Positions 26,365-35,418 are shown, numbered from the stretch's first letter. The stretch: DNA of 55,762 bases from Lentisphaeria bacterium (GCA_022768375.1 JALEMG010000013.1:1-55762); one strand, 5' to 3'. The notes: generated by a model not told the origin, from the letters alone. Program-made: numbers and translations.

Positions 26365-27671
26365 ACGGAGGACGGAACATTTTTCTGATTCTGGCCGCGG
26401 CGGGGATCATCCTCTCCGGCATCTGCGTCTTTTGTACCGCATCCGTGCCGGAGCGACTGTACCGCCCGGATTCCCCCGGCTACCTGCGTCCGGCCCGGGA
26501 TCTGGCGGCGGGACGGGGCTACACCACCACCGAGCGACCTCCGGGATATCCGCTGGCGGCGGCGGCGATCTACCGCTGCGGCGGCTCCGACGCCGCCGTC
26601 GCGTGGTTCGGCTGGCTGTGCATGCTGGGCGGGTGCGCGCTGACCGCCGCGGCGGCCCGGACCTACGGCGGTCCACGGTGCGGCCGACTGGCGGGATTGC
26701 TGGCGCTGTTCAATCTCACCCTCATCGCCAATGCGCCGCTCCTGCTCAGCGACACGATGTTCTTTCTTTTCGCCGCGCTCCAGTTCCGGCTGCTGGCACA
26801 GTTCCTGACCGGCGGCCGGCCCGGATTTCTCTACGGGTGCGCCGCCGTCGCCGCCGCCGCTTCGCTGATCCGGCCCGTCAACCAGTTCTTCCTTCTGCCG
26901 CTGCTCGTTCTGGTCCTTTGCCGCATGGAACAACCGTGGCGGCGGAAGGCAGTCCACGTCGCCGTCGCCGCCGGAATCTTTCTGGCCGTCATCCTGCCGT
27001 GGATGTGGCGCAACCATGCCGTCGGCGCCGTCTTTGCCATCGACACCAACACCGGAGCCATGCGGCACCAGAACGGGGCCATGCTGCTGGCCGAAGTGAA
27101 CGGTACCGACTTCGAGAGCGAAAAAGCCCGATTGCTGGCGGAGGAGGCGGCCAAAACTTTTCCCACGCCCCGCGCCCGGGAGCAATGGCGCATCCGCGAA
27201 TTTCTGAATCTGGTCGCCGCCCATCCGTTCCTTTACCTCCGTCAGCATCTGAACTGGGAAATCCTCCTGCCGGACGCGCCGACACTGTTGGAGGATTTCG
27301 GGATCACCACCCCCAACCGGGGCACGATGGGCGTCCTGAAAAAATCCGGTCCGGCGGCGGCGCTGCGCCACTATTTCGGCCCCGGATGGATGAAATACCT
27401 CCTGTTTCTGCTGCCGCTGCTGACGATCACCCTCGTCCTGTACGCCGGGGCGTTTCTGCAACTGCTCCGGGACCTCCACCATCTCCGCACCGCGTGGCCG
27501 GAACTGCTGCTGTTTCTCGCCTGCGTCGAGTATTATCTTTTCCTCCCCGGGGCGATCACCGCCCCCCGCTACCAGTTGCCCGCGCTGCCCTTCCTCTGCA
27601 CGCTGTGCGGTGTCTTCCTCGCTGAATCATGGTCAAAATTCCGTTCCCGCGCCTTGAAATCCGCGGCCTGA
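26361..27671 (+). CDS. Membrane GT-C glycosyltransferase (ArnT/PMT-like)
   Basis: 436 residues with about ten membrane helices. The first extracytoplasmic loop carries an acidic YRPDSPGYLRPARDLAAG segment, then RPPGYPLAAAAIY. This is the layout of the PMT_2/ArnT family, which uses polyprenyl-phosphate sugars as donors on the periplasmic side. The acceptor (lipid A, glycan or protein) cannot be told from sequence. Overlaps rsmG by 4 bases and comEC by 43 bases. Confidence 0.75.
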   Translation: MNGGRNIFLILAAAGIILSGICVFCTASVPERLYRPDSPGYLRPARDLAAGRGYTTTERPPGYPLAAAAIYRCGGSDAAVAWFGWLCMLGGCALTAAAARTYGGPRCGRLAGLLALFNLTLIANAPLLLSDTMFFLFAALQFRLLAQFLTGGRPGFLYGCAAVAAAASLIRPVNQFFLLPLLVLVLCRMEQPWRRKAVHVAVAAGIFLAVILPWMWRNHAVGAVFAIDTNTGAMRHQNGAMLLAEVNGTDFESEKARLLAEEAAKTFPTPRAREQWRIREFLNLVAAHPFLYLRQHLNWEILLPDAPTLLEDFGITTPNRGTMGVLKKSGPAAALRHYFGPGWMKYLLFLLPLLTITLVLYAGAFLQLLRDLHHLRTAWPELLLFLACVEYYLFLPGAITAPRYQLPALPFLCTLCGVFLAESWSKFRSRALKSAA

Positions 27672-29956
27672 CCCTGCTGGCGATCGGTGCCGGAGCGGGC
27701 GCGGCCATCGGCGGCGCCCTCGTCCCGGTCCGGATGCTGATTCCGGCCCTGCTCTTTCCCCTGCTGCTCCGCAAACGGATCGGATGGTACGGAGCCGGAC
27801 TGGTCGTCTGCCTGCTCTCCGGATGGCTTCAGCACACGCACGAACGCGCGATTCTGAACCGGATCCCGGTCCGGGCGGGCGTGGTCACGGGCGAATTCCG
27901 GTGTCTGGATCGGCGCACCACCGCGGTCGGCAAACTGGCCGCGCCGGACATTCTGCGCGGAGAAGTCGATCTGGGAAAAGGTCCCTTCCCCGCCGCGATG
28001 GTCCAGCCCCGAGCCATGCCCCGGATTCTGTACGGGGAGAAGGTCCGCTTCACCGGCAGACTGTTTCCGGCGGTCCCGGCCGGGTTGGTCTGGGACGGGG
28101 AAACCGTCGTCGGCAGGGAGCGGCCGCTCTACGGCGAACGGCCGCTGCTGATCGCGGATACCGCCGTGAAACTGCCGGAAGCGCTCACATTGCAGCAGCG
28201 GGCATTCCGCCTCCGGGACCTCCTGCTGCGGCGGCTGCTGGAGAACGTGGACGACCCGACAGTGTGCGCGATGGCCGGAAAAATGTTTTTCAGCGCCTCC
28301 ACCGGCGCTCCCCGGCAGTTGTCCCGGGCTTTCGCCGCGTCCGGGACCATCCATATTTTCTCCGTCTCCGGTCTGCATGTCACCGTGCTGGCGGGGTTGC
28401 TGCTGATCCTGCTGCGCCCGGTGCCGCTGGTCTGGCGCTGTCGGCTGGTCGCATTGGCCGTTCCGGTCTACGTGGCGTGCACCGGGGCGTCGCCGCCGGC
28501 GATCCGCGCCGGGGTGATGGTCTGCGTCTGGTGCGTTCTGCGCAGTATGCTGTTCTACGCGCCGGGCTGGAACGCGATGATGCTGACATGGTGCGCGTTC
28601 GCCGTGTGGTCGCCGGAGATGGTCGGCTCTCTCGGGACACAATACTCGTTCGGGATCACGGCGGCGCTGATCCTGGCAATGGAGAAACTTCAGCAGATCT
28701 CCCGGCGCGACCGGGAACTGCTGAGTTTGATGCCGTCCCGGGCGAAACTGACCGACCGGGCCCGGCGCGCCGTCGCCCTCCGAAACCATCTGCGTGTGCT
28801 GTTCGGCCTCGCCGTCACCGCATTCGCCGCCGGCAGCGGGCTGTCACTCCTGCGTCAGCATCTTTTTATCCCCGGCAGCATCATCGCCAATCTCCTGCTG
28901 CCGTGGTTCACCCCGGTGCTGTTCGGCGGCATGATCTTCAAACTGACGCTGGGAACGGGGATCCCGGGGCTCGACCTGCCGGGCGCATGGGTGCTGACCG
29001 CCGGATTCCGCATGCTGGCCGCCGCGGTCACCGCCGCGGCCGATTGGTTCGGGCCGGTGGCGGCGGCGGAACCGCCGGTATGGTATACGGCGCTCTTTTA
29101 CCTGATGCTCTTTGCCGCGCTCGGGCTTCGTCGGAACCGGAACCTGACCTGGTTCTGCGCCGGGACCGCCGCACTCATGCTGATAATCCTGCCGTTGAGA
29201 AAGGAGATTTCCCCGGGCACGCTCCTCGTCATCAGCCGCGGCGCGGACACTCCGGCGCTGCTGGCCTGTCTGCCGCCGGGAGGAGCGACGGCGGAAATCG
29301 TGGACGTGCCGGATTCCGCCACGGGCGCGCTGGCCGGGAAAATCCTGCGGCGGGAAGGCACGTTGCGGGCGCGGGTCGGCTTCTCCGCCGGGACCCGAAA
29401 TCACAACGGCGGATTGCAGGCGCTGGCCCGCCAACTGCCCTGCGCCGTCATGATCACCGAATATTCCCGGAAACCTTCCCGGGCCTTTCAACGCAACCTC
29501 GACGGCGAAAACATCCGATGCCGGACCGTGCCCGGACGCCTCCCGATCACGGCTCCGGACGGCAACCGCGTCACTTGGCGCACCGCGGACGGAATCCGCA
29601 TCCGCTCGGAAAATACCGACCGCGGACGCCGGATCACCATCCGCTTCCGCGACGGAAGGACCGTTTCGTCCACACTGCCGTGGAGTTCACTTCCGATCCG
29701 GTGGCGCGTCCCATATCAGCATGATCCCGCACCACGCGGCGTTGATCAGGAAGATCACGGCGATCCCGCCGCAGACGGCGGTCAACAGCCGCATGGTCCG
29801 CGCCAGCGGGCGCCGTTTCAACAAGATATTTCCGGTCCGACCGGCCACGCCGCCCCGCTCGGACGACAGATAGTCCCCCGCGAAATCTTCCATGCTTCCG
29901 GCCCACTCCAGCATGGGGTCGCCCCATTGCTTCCGGCCGGAGAAGCGGTTCAGTGA
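27629..29956 (+). CDS. comEC: ComEC/Rec2-type DNA-uptake channel protein with a degenerate C-terminal domain
   Basis: 775 codons. It begins with an N-terminal membrane and DUF4131-like region, then the Competence domain with the signature IFSVSGLHVTVLAG, ACTGASPPAIRAGVM and many membrane helices. The C-terminal part resembles the metallo-beta-lactamase-like domain in outline (GTLLVISRGADTPALLACL, then RNHNGGLQALA). It lacks the HxHxDH metal motif. From about 29690 the frame runs antisense through a convergent gene for 270 bases and loses protein-like character, so the natural end may be earlier. ComEC moves single-stranded DNA across the inner membrane in transformation. Confidence 0.8.
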   Translation: MVKIPFPRLEIRGLTLLAIGAGAGAAIGGALVPVRMLIPALLFPLLLRKRIGWYGAGLVVCLLSGWLQHTHERAILNRIPVRAGVVTGEFRCLDRRTTAVGKLAAPDILRGEVDLGKGPFPAAMVQPRAMPRILYGEKVRFTGRLFPAVPAGLVWDGETVVGRERPLYGERPLLIADTAVKLPEALTLQQRAFRLRDLLLRRLLENVDDPTVCAMAGKMFFSASTGAPRQLSRAFAASGTIHIFSVSGLHVTVLAGLLLILLRPVPLVWRCRLVALAVPVYVACTGASPPAIRAGVMVCVWCVLRSMLFYAPGWNAMMLTWCAFAVWSPEMVGSLGTQYSFGITAALILAMEKLQQISRRDRELLSLMPSRAKLTDRARRAVALRNHLRVLFGLAVTAFAAGSGLSLLRQHLFIPGSIIANLLLPWFTPVLFGGMIFKLTLGTGIPGLDLPGAWVLTAGFRMLAAAVTAAADWFGPVAAAEPPVWYTALFYLMLFAALGLRRNRNLTWFCAGTAALMLIILPLRKEISPGTLLVISRGADTPALLACLPPGGATAEIVDVPDSATGALAGKILRREGTLRARVGFSAGTRNHNGGLQALARQLPCAVMITEYSRKPSRAFQRNLDGENIRCRTVPGRLPITAPDGNRVTWRTADGIRIRSENTDRGRRITIRFRDGRTVSSTLPWSSLPIRWRVPYQHDPAPRGVDQEDHGDPAADGGQQPHGPRQRAPFQQDISGPTGHAAPLGRQIVPREIFHASGPLQHGVAPLLPAGEAVQ

Positions 29957-30169
29957 CTCGCCGACCTTGCGGATGGCGGAGGCGTTGCGCCGCACTCTGC
30001 GCATGAATCCGGTCAGATGCCGTTCCGACTCCACCAGATGCCGTCCCGCGTCCGCCTCCAGTTTCGCACCGTCCCGCTGGACCATGCCGAAATGCCACGT
30101 CATGCCGCCGAACAGCAGTGCCAGCACCAGTTGCCCTCCGGCCATGACCTTCACCAAACCGCGTTTCAT
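29687..30169 (-). CDS. Hypothetical two-helix membrane protein
   Basis: 160 residues with a strong ribosome site (AGGGGGG, 5 bases before ATG 30169) and its own promoter at 30207-30234. There is one membrane helix near the N-terminus (8-26) and one near the C-terminus (128-150), with an Arg/Glu/Lys-rich, mostly helical segment between. This topology places the middle part on one side of the membrane. I recognise no family. Its 3' half is opposite the tail of comEC. The clean promoter and ribosome site make this strand the more credible coding one. Confidence 0.65.
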   Translation of the reverse strand: MKRGLVKVMAGGQLVLALLFGGMTWHFGMVQRDGAKLEADAGRHLVESERHLTGFMRRVRRNASAIRKVGESLNRFSGRKQWGDPMLEWAGSMEDFAGDYLSSERGGVAGRTGNILLKRRPLARTMRLLTAVCGGIAVIFLINAAWCGIMLIWDAPPDRK

Positions 30170-30206
30170 ATCGTCCCCCCTTGTCCTGCGTTGCCCCTCC
30201 CCCGAT

Positions 30207-30234
30207 ACTATAGTACCGGAACCGGGGAAATCAA
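30207..30234 (-). promoter_or_regulatory. Promoter of the two-helix membrane protein
   Basis: On the minus strand TTGATT (30234-30229), 16-base spacer, TATAGT (30212-30207). Confidence 0.5.
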
Positions 30235-30243
30235 GCCGCCGCG

Positions 30244-30279
30244 AAAAAAATCCCGGCGCGATATCTCACCGCACCGGGA
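30244..30279 (-). terminator. Intrinsic terminator of rpsB-tsf
   Basis: On the minus strand a stem TCCCGGTGCG with CGCGCCGGGA (one wobble), followed by seven T. It lies 20 bases after the tsf stop. Confidence 0.85.
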
Positions 30280-30298
30280 ATCACACGCTTTGGACGGC

Positions 30299-31114
30299 TC
30301 AGATCTCCTCGCCGATCGCCCAGCGGACGAAGCGTTTGACTTTCACCGCGGGTTTCAGTTTCTTCAGGCAGGTCTTGTCGTCCTTGACCCACGGCTGGTT
30401 CTCCAGACAGACTTCGCTGAAAAAGCGGTTCATTTTGCCGGAGAGAATCTTGTCCAGCATCTCCGCCGGCTTGTTGGCCAACTTCGGATCGGCGGCGGCG
30501 GCGATCTCCTTCTCCTTCTGGATCACCTCCGGCGGCACATCCGCGCTGGAGATGTACCGGGGCGAAAACGCCGCGATGTGCAGACAGATGTCGTTGAGGA
30601 ATCCGGGATCGCTCTCGCCCTCGACCTCCACCAGCACGCTCACCCGGCCGTCCATGTGATGATAGGACGCGAAACAGGAGTTGCCCGCGCTCTGCCACTT
30701 GGCGGCGCGGCGCAGGGACATATTCTCGCCGATGGTGGCGATATGACTGGTGATGATCGCCTTTTCCTGCTCGTTGAGCGCGGCGGTGATGTCACCGTCG
30801 CCCGCGATCTTGAACGCGCCATCCAGCACGGACTCCACCAGCGCGCCGAACTTCGGAGTTTTCGCCGCGAAGTCGGTCTCGCACAGCATCTCCACGATCG
30901 CGGCTTCCCTGCCGACGATGCGGGTCCAGACTTTGCCCTGCTCCGTGGCCCGGCCGGATTTCTTCTCCGCCTTGGCAATGCCGGATTTGCGCAGATTCTC
31001 CACCGCCAGTTCCATATCGCCGTCGGCGGCGACCAGCGCCTTTTTGCAGTCCATCATCCCGGCTCCGGTCTTCTCCCGGAGTTCGGAAACCATTTTCGCA
31101 GTAATTGCAGCCAT
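30299..31114 (-). CDS. tsf: Elongation factor Ts
   Basis: Guanine nucleotide exchange factor for EF-Tu. The 271 residues include the N-terminal UBA-like domain with LREKTGAGMMDCKKAL and the core ETDF motif (CETDFAAKTP). A second core half follows. ATG 31114 has GAGGTG upstream; an in-frame GTG two codons earlier is less likely. It follows rpsB after 16 bases in the standard rpsB-tsf order and is followed by a terminator. Confidence 0.95.
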   Translation of the reverse strand: MAAITAKMVSELREKTGAGMMDCKKALVAADGDMELAVENLRKSGIAKAEKKSGRATEQGKVWTRIVGREAAIVEMLCETDFAAKTPKFGALVESVLDGAFKIAGDGDITAALNEQEKAIITSHIATIGENMSLRRAAKWQSAGNSCFASYHHMDGRVSVLVEVEGESDPGFLNDICLHIAAFSPRYISSADVPPEVIQKEKEIAAAADPKLANKPAEMLDKILSGKMNRFFSEVCLENQPWVKDDKTCLKKLKPAVKVKRFVRWAIGEEI

Positions 31115-31130
31115 GTTCACACCTCAGAGT

Positions 31131-32075
31131 TTACTTGTCAGCGGTCTCGGCCGGAGCGGCCTCGGCGGCGGGAGTTTCGGCCTTCTTCACCGTGCGCTTG
31201 CGCGGAGTTTTTGCCGGCGCGGGGGCGTCGCTTTTGGCGGCGTCATCGCTCTTGGCAGGGGCGTCGCTCTTGGCGGCGCGCTTGCGCGGAGCCTTGGGTT
31301 TCTCCTCCTTCGCCGCGGCTTCCTCGGCATTCTCCTGCGCGATCTTCTTCGCGGCCTCGGCCGCCTCACGCTCCTCCGTGACCCGCTTCAGATGGATTTC
31401 CTTGGCGATCTTGATCGCCTCTCCGAACAGATCGGTGATGATCTGCACGGACTTGACCGCGTCGTCGTTGGCGGCCACGGGATAATCGACCAGCGTCGGG
31501 TCGCCGTTGGTATCGACCAGCGCCACGATGGGAATATTCAGTTTGTTGGCTTCGCGGACCGCGTTCTGCTCATTGCAGACGTCGACGACGATCAGCGCGG
31601 CGGGAAGTTTCTTCATCCCGGCGATACCGTCGAGGTCGCGGTGAAGTTTCTCCACCCGGCGGCTCAGCGCGGAAACTTCCTTCTTCTTCATGCCGTTAAT
31701 CGCATCGGAAGCGAGGGTCGCGTCGATCTCCTTCATCTTCTCAATGCTCTTGCGGATGGTCTGATTGTTGGTCAGCGTGCCGCCCAGCCACCGCTCGGAA
31801 ACGAAAAACATGCCGGTCTTGTCCGCCAGGTCCCGAATCTGCTCCCGGATCTGACGCTTCGTGCCGACAAAGAGGACATCGCCGCCGTCGCTGACGATCT
31901 TCTGCAGGAAATTGCAGGCGTCGGCAATCTGACGCATGGTCTTGGTCAGGTCGATGATGCTGATGCCATTTTTCGCACCGTAGACGAACTTTTTCATCCG
32001 GGGATTCCAGCGCCGGGTCTGATGTCCGAAGTGACACCCCGCTTCCAACAGATCGTTGATCGTAACTTTGGCCAT
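31131..32075 (-). CDS. rpsB: 30S ribosomal protein S2 with a long Lys/Ala/Pro-rich C-terminal tail
   Basis: 314 residues. The first 230 or so are normal S2 (LLEAGCHFGHQTRRWNPRM, GISIIDLTKT, FFVSERWLGGTLTN, IPIVALVDTNGDP). From about residue 235 it carries an 80-residue low-complexity tail of AAEAAKK, KAPRKRAAKSDAPAKSDD and PRKRTVKKAE type, rich in Lys, Ala, Pro, Asp and Glu. Such tails occur on S2 in some phyla; the role is unknown. AAAGGA precedes the ATG. The transcript starts about 120 bases upstream. Confidence 0.95.
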   Translation of the reverse strand: MAKVTINDLLEAGCHFGHQTRRWNPRMKKFVYGAKNGISIIDLTKTMRQIADACNFLQKIVSDGGDVLFVGTKRQIREQIRDLADKTGMFFVSERWLGGTLTNNQTIRKSIEKMKEIDATLASDAINGMKKKEVSALSRRVEKLHRDLDGIAGMKKLPAALIVVDVCNEQNAVREANKLNIPIVALVDTNGDPTLVDYPVAANDDAVKSVQIITDLFGEAIKIAKEIHLKRVTEEREAAEAAKKIAQENAEEAAAKEEKPKAPRKRAAKSDAPAKSDDAAKSDAPAPAKTPRKRTVKKAETPAAEAAPAETADK

Positions 32076-32204
32076 TTTGCAAAATCCTTTCTCTTTGCGG
32101 CGCTTTCCCGTGCGTTCCTTTATCGCGCACTTGATGCAAGACGCCCTGTGGTTTGATTGTCATTCCGCCGTCCGGCCATGGACGACGAAATCATGTATCT
32201 GACT

Positions 32205-32233
32205 AATATATCTCCGCCAACGCGTTTTTACAA
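32205..32233 (-). promoter_or_regulatory. Promoter of rpsB-tsf, overlapping the argH stop
   Basis: On the minus strand TTGTAA (32233-32228), 17-base spacer, TATATT (32210-32205). The -35 includes the argH stop codon. The resulting leader to rpsB is about 120 nt. Confidence 0.65.
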
Positions 32234-33607
32234 CCCGTCCGCGAATCTTTTTTTCCAGAATTCCAACTGTTCCCGCACCGGAGCGAAGCCGGTGCCGCCG
32301 GGCAGTTTCCGCTTGGCGATGCTCGCTTGGGGGTCGAACATGGTCAGAAATTCCGCCGTCGCCTCGGGGATCGTCTCCCGCATCTCCTCCAGCGTCACCT
32401 CGTCAAGACGGCGATCCCGGTCCTTGCAGTATTTCACGAAGGCCCCGACCCGGCGGTGGGCGTCGCGGAAGGGGACCCCCAGTTCCACCAGTTTCTCCGC
32501 CAGGTCCGTCGCCATCAGCGCGGGATCGGCGGCGGCGCGCGCCATGTTTTCCCGTTTCACCCGCATCTCCCGAATCATCGGCGGATAGACCCTGAGCATC
32601 AGTTCCACCGTATCCAGCGCGTCGAAGACCGCCACCTTGTCCTCCTGAAGGTCCCGGTTGTAGGTCATGGGCAGGCCTTTGCACAGGGTCAGCAGCGCGG
32701 TGAGCGCGCCGTAGACCCGGGCGGTCTTGCCCCGGGTCAGTTCGCAGACGTCGGGGTTCTTTTTCTGCGGCATCAGACTGGAACCGGTGCAGAAGGCGTC
32801 GCTCAGTTCGATGAAGTCGAACTCCTGACTGCTCCACAGGATCAGATCCTCGGAGAGCCGGGAGAAGTGCATCGCCGCCGTCGCCAGCGCGCCGACGAAT
32901 TCGATGGCGAAATCCCGGTCCGCCACCGCGTCCATGCTGTTGCGGGAAATGCGTTCAAATCCCAGTTCCCGGCAGACGAACTCCCGGTCCAGCGGCAAGG
33001 TGGAACCGGCCAGCGCGCCGGACCCCAGCGGCATCACGTTGATCCGTTTGCGGCAGTCCGTCAGCCGTTCCGCGTCCCGGTCGAACATCTCCACATACGC
33101 CAGCAGATGGTGGGCCAGCAGTACCGCCTGCGCATGCTGCAGATGGGTGAATCCGGGCATGATCGTCTCCGCCTCCTGCTCCGCCTTGGCGACCAGTTCC
33201 CGCTGAAAACCGCGGATCGCGGCCACGAGCCGGTCCGCCGCCTCCCGCAGATAGAGCCGGAAATCCAGCGCCACCTGATCGTTGCGGCTGCGGCCGGAAT
33301 GGACCCGCGCCCCCTCCGCGCCGAGCACCGAAATCAGCGCGTTCTCCACATGCATGTGGATATCCTCCAGCGCGATGTCGTATGCGAAATCCCCGGCGTC
33401 GATCCGGGCGGCGATCCGATCCAGTTCGGCCCGGATCGCCGCCGCCGAACTCTCCGGAATGATCCCCTGCCGGGCCAGCATCGCCACATGCGCCTTGCTC
33501 CCGGCGATGTCGTGTTTGTACAGCCGGCGGTCGAAACTGATCGACTCGGAATAGACCCTGACGTCGCGCCGGGTCTCCTCCGCGAAACGGCCTCCCCAAA
33601 GTGCCAT
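32228..33607 (-). CDS. argH: Argininosuccinate lyase
   Basis: Cleaves argininosuccinate to arginine and fumarate. The 459-residue member of the fumarase/aspartase superfamily has the signature GSSLMPQKKNPD, the substrate motif ARVHSGRSRNDQ and TLPLDRE. ATG 33607 has AGAGGAG 9 bases upstream; a GTG at 33634 overlapping the previous stop is the alternative. Other arg genes are absent. The gene is the third of an lpxC-fabZ-argH run. Confidence 0.95.
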   Translation of the reverse strand: MALWGGRFAEETRRDVRVYSESISFDRRLYKHDIAGSKAHVAMLARQGIIPESSAAAIRAELDRIAARIDAGDFAYDIALEDIHMHVENALISVLGAEGARVHSGRSRNDQVALDFRLYLREAADRLVAAIRGFQRELVAKAEQEAETIMPGFTHLQHAQAVLLAHHLLAYVEMFDRDAERLTDCRKRINVMPLGSGALAGSTLPLDREFVCRELGFERISRNSMDAVADRDFAIEFVGALATAAMHFSRLSEDLILWSSQEFDFIELSDAFCTGSSLMPQKKNPDVCELTRGKTARVYGALTALLTLCKGLPMTYNRDLQEDKVAVFDALDTVELMLRVYPPMIREMRVKRENMARAAADPALMATDLAEKLVELGVPFRDAHRRVGAFVKYCKDRDRRLDEVTLEEMRETIPEATAEFLTMFDPQASIAKRKLPGGTGFAPVREQLEFWKKRFADGL

Positions 33608-33630
33608 GCCCGTATTCTCCTCTGTTTTCG

Positions 33631-34530
33631 TCACGCGTCAACCAGCGCGAACATGAGCGAGACTTCCATGATCACCTCGCTTCCGACCCGGATCACTCCG
33701 GAACCTTTGCCGAACCGGGATTTGCTCTCCGGCAGGTCGATCTCGACCAGCGCCCGCTCGCCCGGATACAGCCGACGGTGATAGACGGCCTTGTCGATCG
33801 CCATGAAAAATCCGAGTTTCCCGGCGTTCTCGGGCCGGGCCAGCACGCACGCGCAGCCGGACTGGGCGGAAATCTCGCACATCAGCGATTCCGGCACCGC
33901 GTCGAAACCGGCGTCGAAGAACGGTTCGTTGCCGCTGACGTTTTTCACCGCGATGATATGCCCTCCCTGCGCCGAGGCGATGTAGTCGATCAGCAGGAAA
34001 GGATACCGGTGAGGCATCAGACTCATGACCCGATCGGTATCCATGGTGATGTCGGCGGTACGGGCGCATTCGCCGGCCAGTTCCGGCACTTCCGACAGGA
34101 CCGGCGCCGGAGCCGGGGCCGTGGTCATCGTGAACAATCCCTCGCTGCAACTCCCGGACAGCGTGGAACAGACCGCCTTGAATTTCGTCTCCACTCCGTC
34201 GGTCTCCAGCAGTTCCACCTCGACCCGCATCCGGTCCCCGGGCAAAACCTGACGGCGGAATTTGATCCGGTCCAACTGCTTGATCCGGACCGCCGCCGGG
34301 TCCCCGGGCAGGAAGCACAGACAAAGTTGGCGGACCGCCTCGATCTGCAGCACCCCGGGCACGATGGGATGCACCGGGAAATGCCCGGTGAAAAACGCCT
34401 CGTTCACGGTGAAACTCTTGTATCCGACCCAGTGGGTGTCGTCGCTTTTCACCGCCAGGTCCAGCAGTTTCCACGGCGTCCGCAGTCCCAGTCTGGCCGC
34501 GATTTCATGATGTTGAAGTTTTTCCGGCAT
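33631..34530 (-). CDS. Tandem FabZ-like hotdog protein (two domains)
   Basis: 299 residues made of two FabZ-type hotdog domains. Domain 1 (about 1-140) has the catalytic pair H50 and E64 in FTGHFPVHPIVPGVLQIEA but lacks the usual N-terminal PHRxPFLL segment. Domain 2 (about 165-299) has that segment (LMPHRYPFLLID, 171-182). Its active-site loop reads FFDAGFDAVPESLMCE: the His is replaced (G208), the PG turn is gone, and E219 remains. Known function of the family: dehydration of 3-hydroxyacyl-ACP in fatty acid synthesis. Position after lpxC is the conserved lpxC-fabZ pairing. GAGGAG precedes the ATG. Confidence 0.85.
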   Translation of the reverse strand: MPEKLQHHEIAARLGLRTPWKLLDLAVKSDDTHWVGYKSFTVNEAFFTGHFPVHPIVPGVLQIEAVRQLCLCFLPGDPAAVRIKQLDRIKFRRQVLPGDRMRVEVELLETDGVETKFKAVCSTLSGSCSEGLFTMTTAPAPAPVLSEVPELAGECARTADITMDTDRVMSLMPHRYPFLLIDYIASAQGGHIIAVKNVSGNEPFFDAGFDAVPESLMCEISAQSGCACVLARPENAGKLGFFMAIDKAVYHRRLYPGERALVEIDLPESKSRFGKGSGVIRVGSEVIMEVSLMFALVDA

Positions 34531-34572
34531 GTTCTCTCTCCTCGTTTATCGTTGTATTGTCTCCGTTTCGCA

Positions 34573-35418
34573 TCACTTCGCCGCACCGCGCATGGCCAGC
34601 AGTTTTCCGGCCAGTTCCACGTTTTTGGGATGTCCCGGACACACGGCGACCAACTTGCCGCGGATCCGGCATCCCGCCAAGTACAGGTCCCCGATGGCGT
34701 CCATGATCTTGTGGCGGACGATCTCATTGGGAAACCGCAGACGGTCCTTGCAGATGATCGCCCCGTCGTGAATGATCGCCGCGGCGTCCAGACTGCCGCC
34801 CTTGCACAATCCCGCGGAAATCAGCATTTTCAAATCGCTGTAATCGACGAAGGTCCGGCCGGGGGCGATGTCCCGGGCGTAACTCTCCCGTTCCAGTTCG
34901 TACTGGAAAAACTGGGGGTCCACCGGACAGTGTTTGAAACTGGTCACGCAACTGACGGACAGTTTCTCGGGGTCCGGCAGCAGCACCACCTGAGTGCGGC
35001 CGCCGACGGCGTACACCGGGGAATCCGGAGTGAAAAAGACCGCCGGAGCCGTCTGCACCGCAATGCCCGCTTCCATGATCATCCCGTAGAACGGCAGGGA
35101 ACTGCCGTCGCAAATGGGCGGCTCCTGACCGTTCATTTCGACGACGCAGTTGTCGATGCCGCAAGCGTGAAGCGCGGACATGATGTGTTCCACGGTGTAG
35201 ACGATTGCCTTCCCCTCCGCGATGGTGGTGCCCCGCTGGACATCCACCACGTTGCACGCCAGCGCATGGACCTCCGGTCTTCCGGGCAGGTCCGCCCTCC
35301 GGAAGACGATGCCGGTATCCTCCGGCGCCGGCAGGATCCGCACCGCGGCCCGGGCCCCGGTGTGCAGGGCGATCCCGGATATCGCCGCGGTGCCGGCAAC
35401 TGTCTGCTGCATTTCCAT
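34573..35418 (-). CDS. lpxC: UDP-3-O-acyl-N-acetylglucosamine deacetylase LpxC
   Basis: Zinc deacetylase, the committed step of lipid A synthesis. The 281 residues carry the zinc ligands H78 (YTVEHIMSAL), H236 and D240 (HKIMDAIGDL), along with MNGQEPPICDGSS and SFKHCP. The family LGGSxxN stretch reads CKGGSLDAAAIIHDG. ATG 35418 follows GGAG with an 8-base gap. It heads a run with the tandem FabZ protein and argH. Confidence 0.95.
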   Translation of the reverse strand: MEMQQTVAGTAAISGIALHTGARAAVRILPAPEDTGIVFRRADLPGRPEVHALACNVVDVQRGTTIAEGKAIVYTVEHIMSALHACGIDNCVVEMNGQEPPICDGSSLPFYGMIMEAGIAVQTAPAVFFTPDSPVYAVGGRTQVVLLPDPEKLSVSCVTSFKHCPVDPQFFQYELERESYARDIAPGRTFVDYSDLKMLISAGLCKGGSLDAAAIIHDGAIICKDRLRFPNEIVRHKIMDAIGDLYLAGCRIRGKLVAVCPGHPKNVELAGKLLAMRGAAK

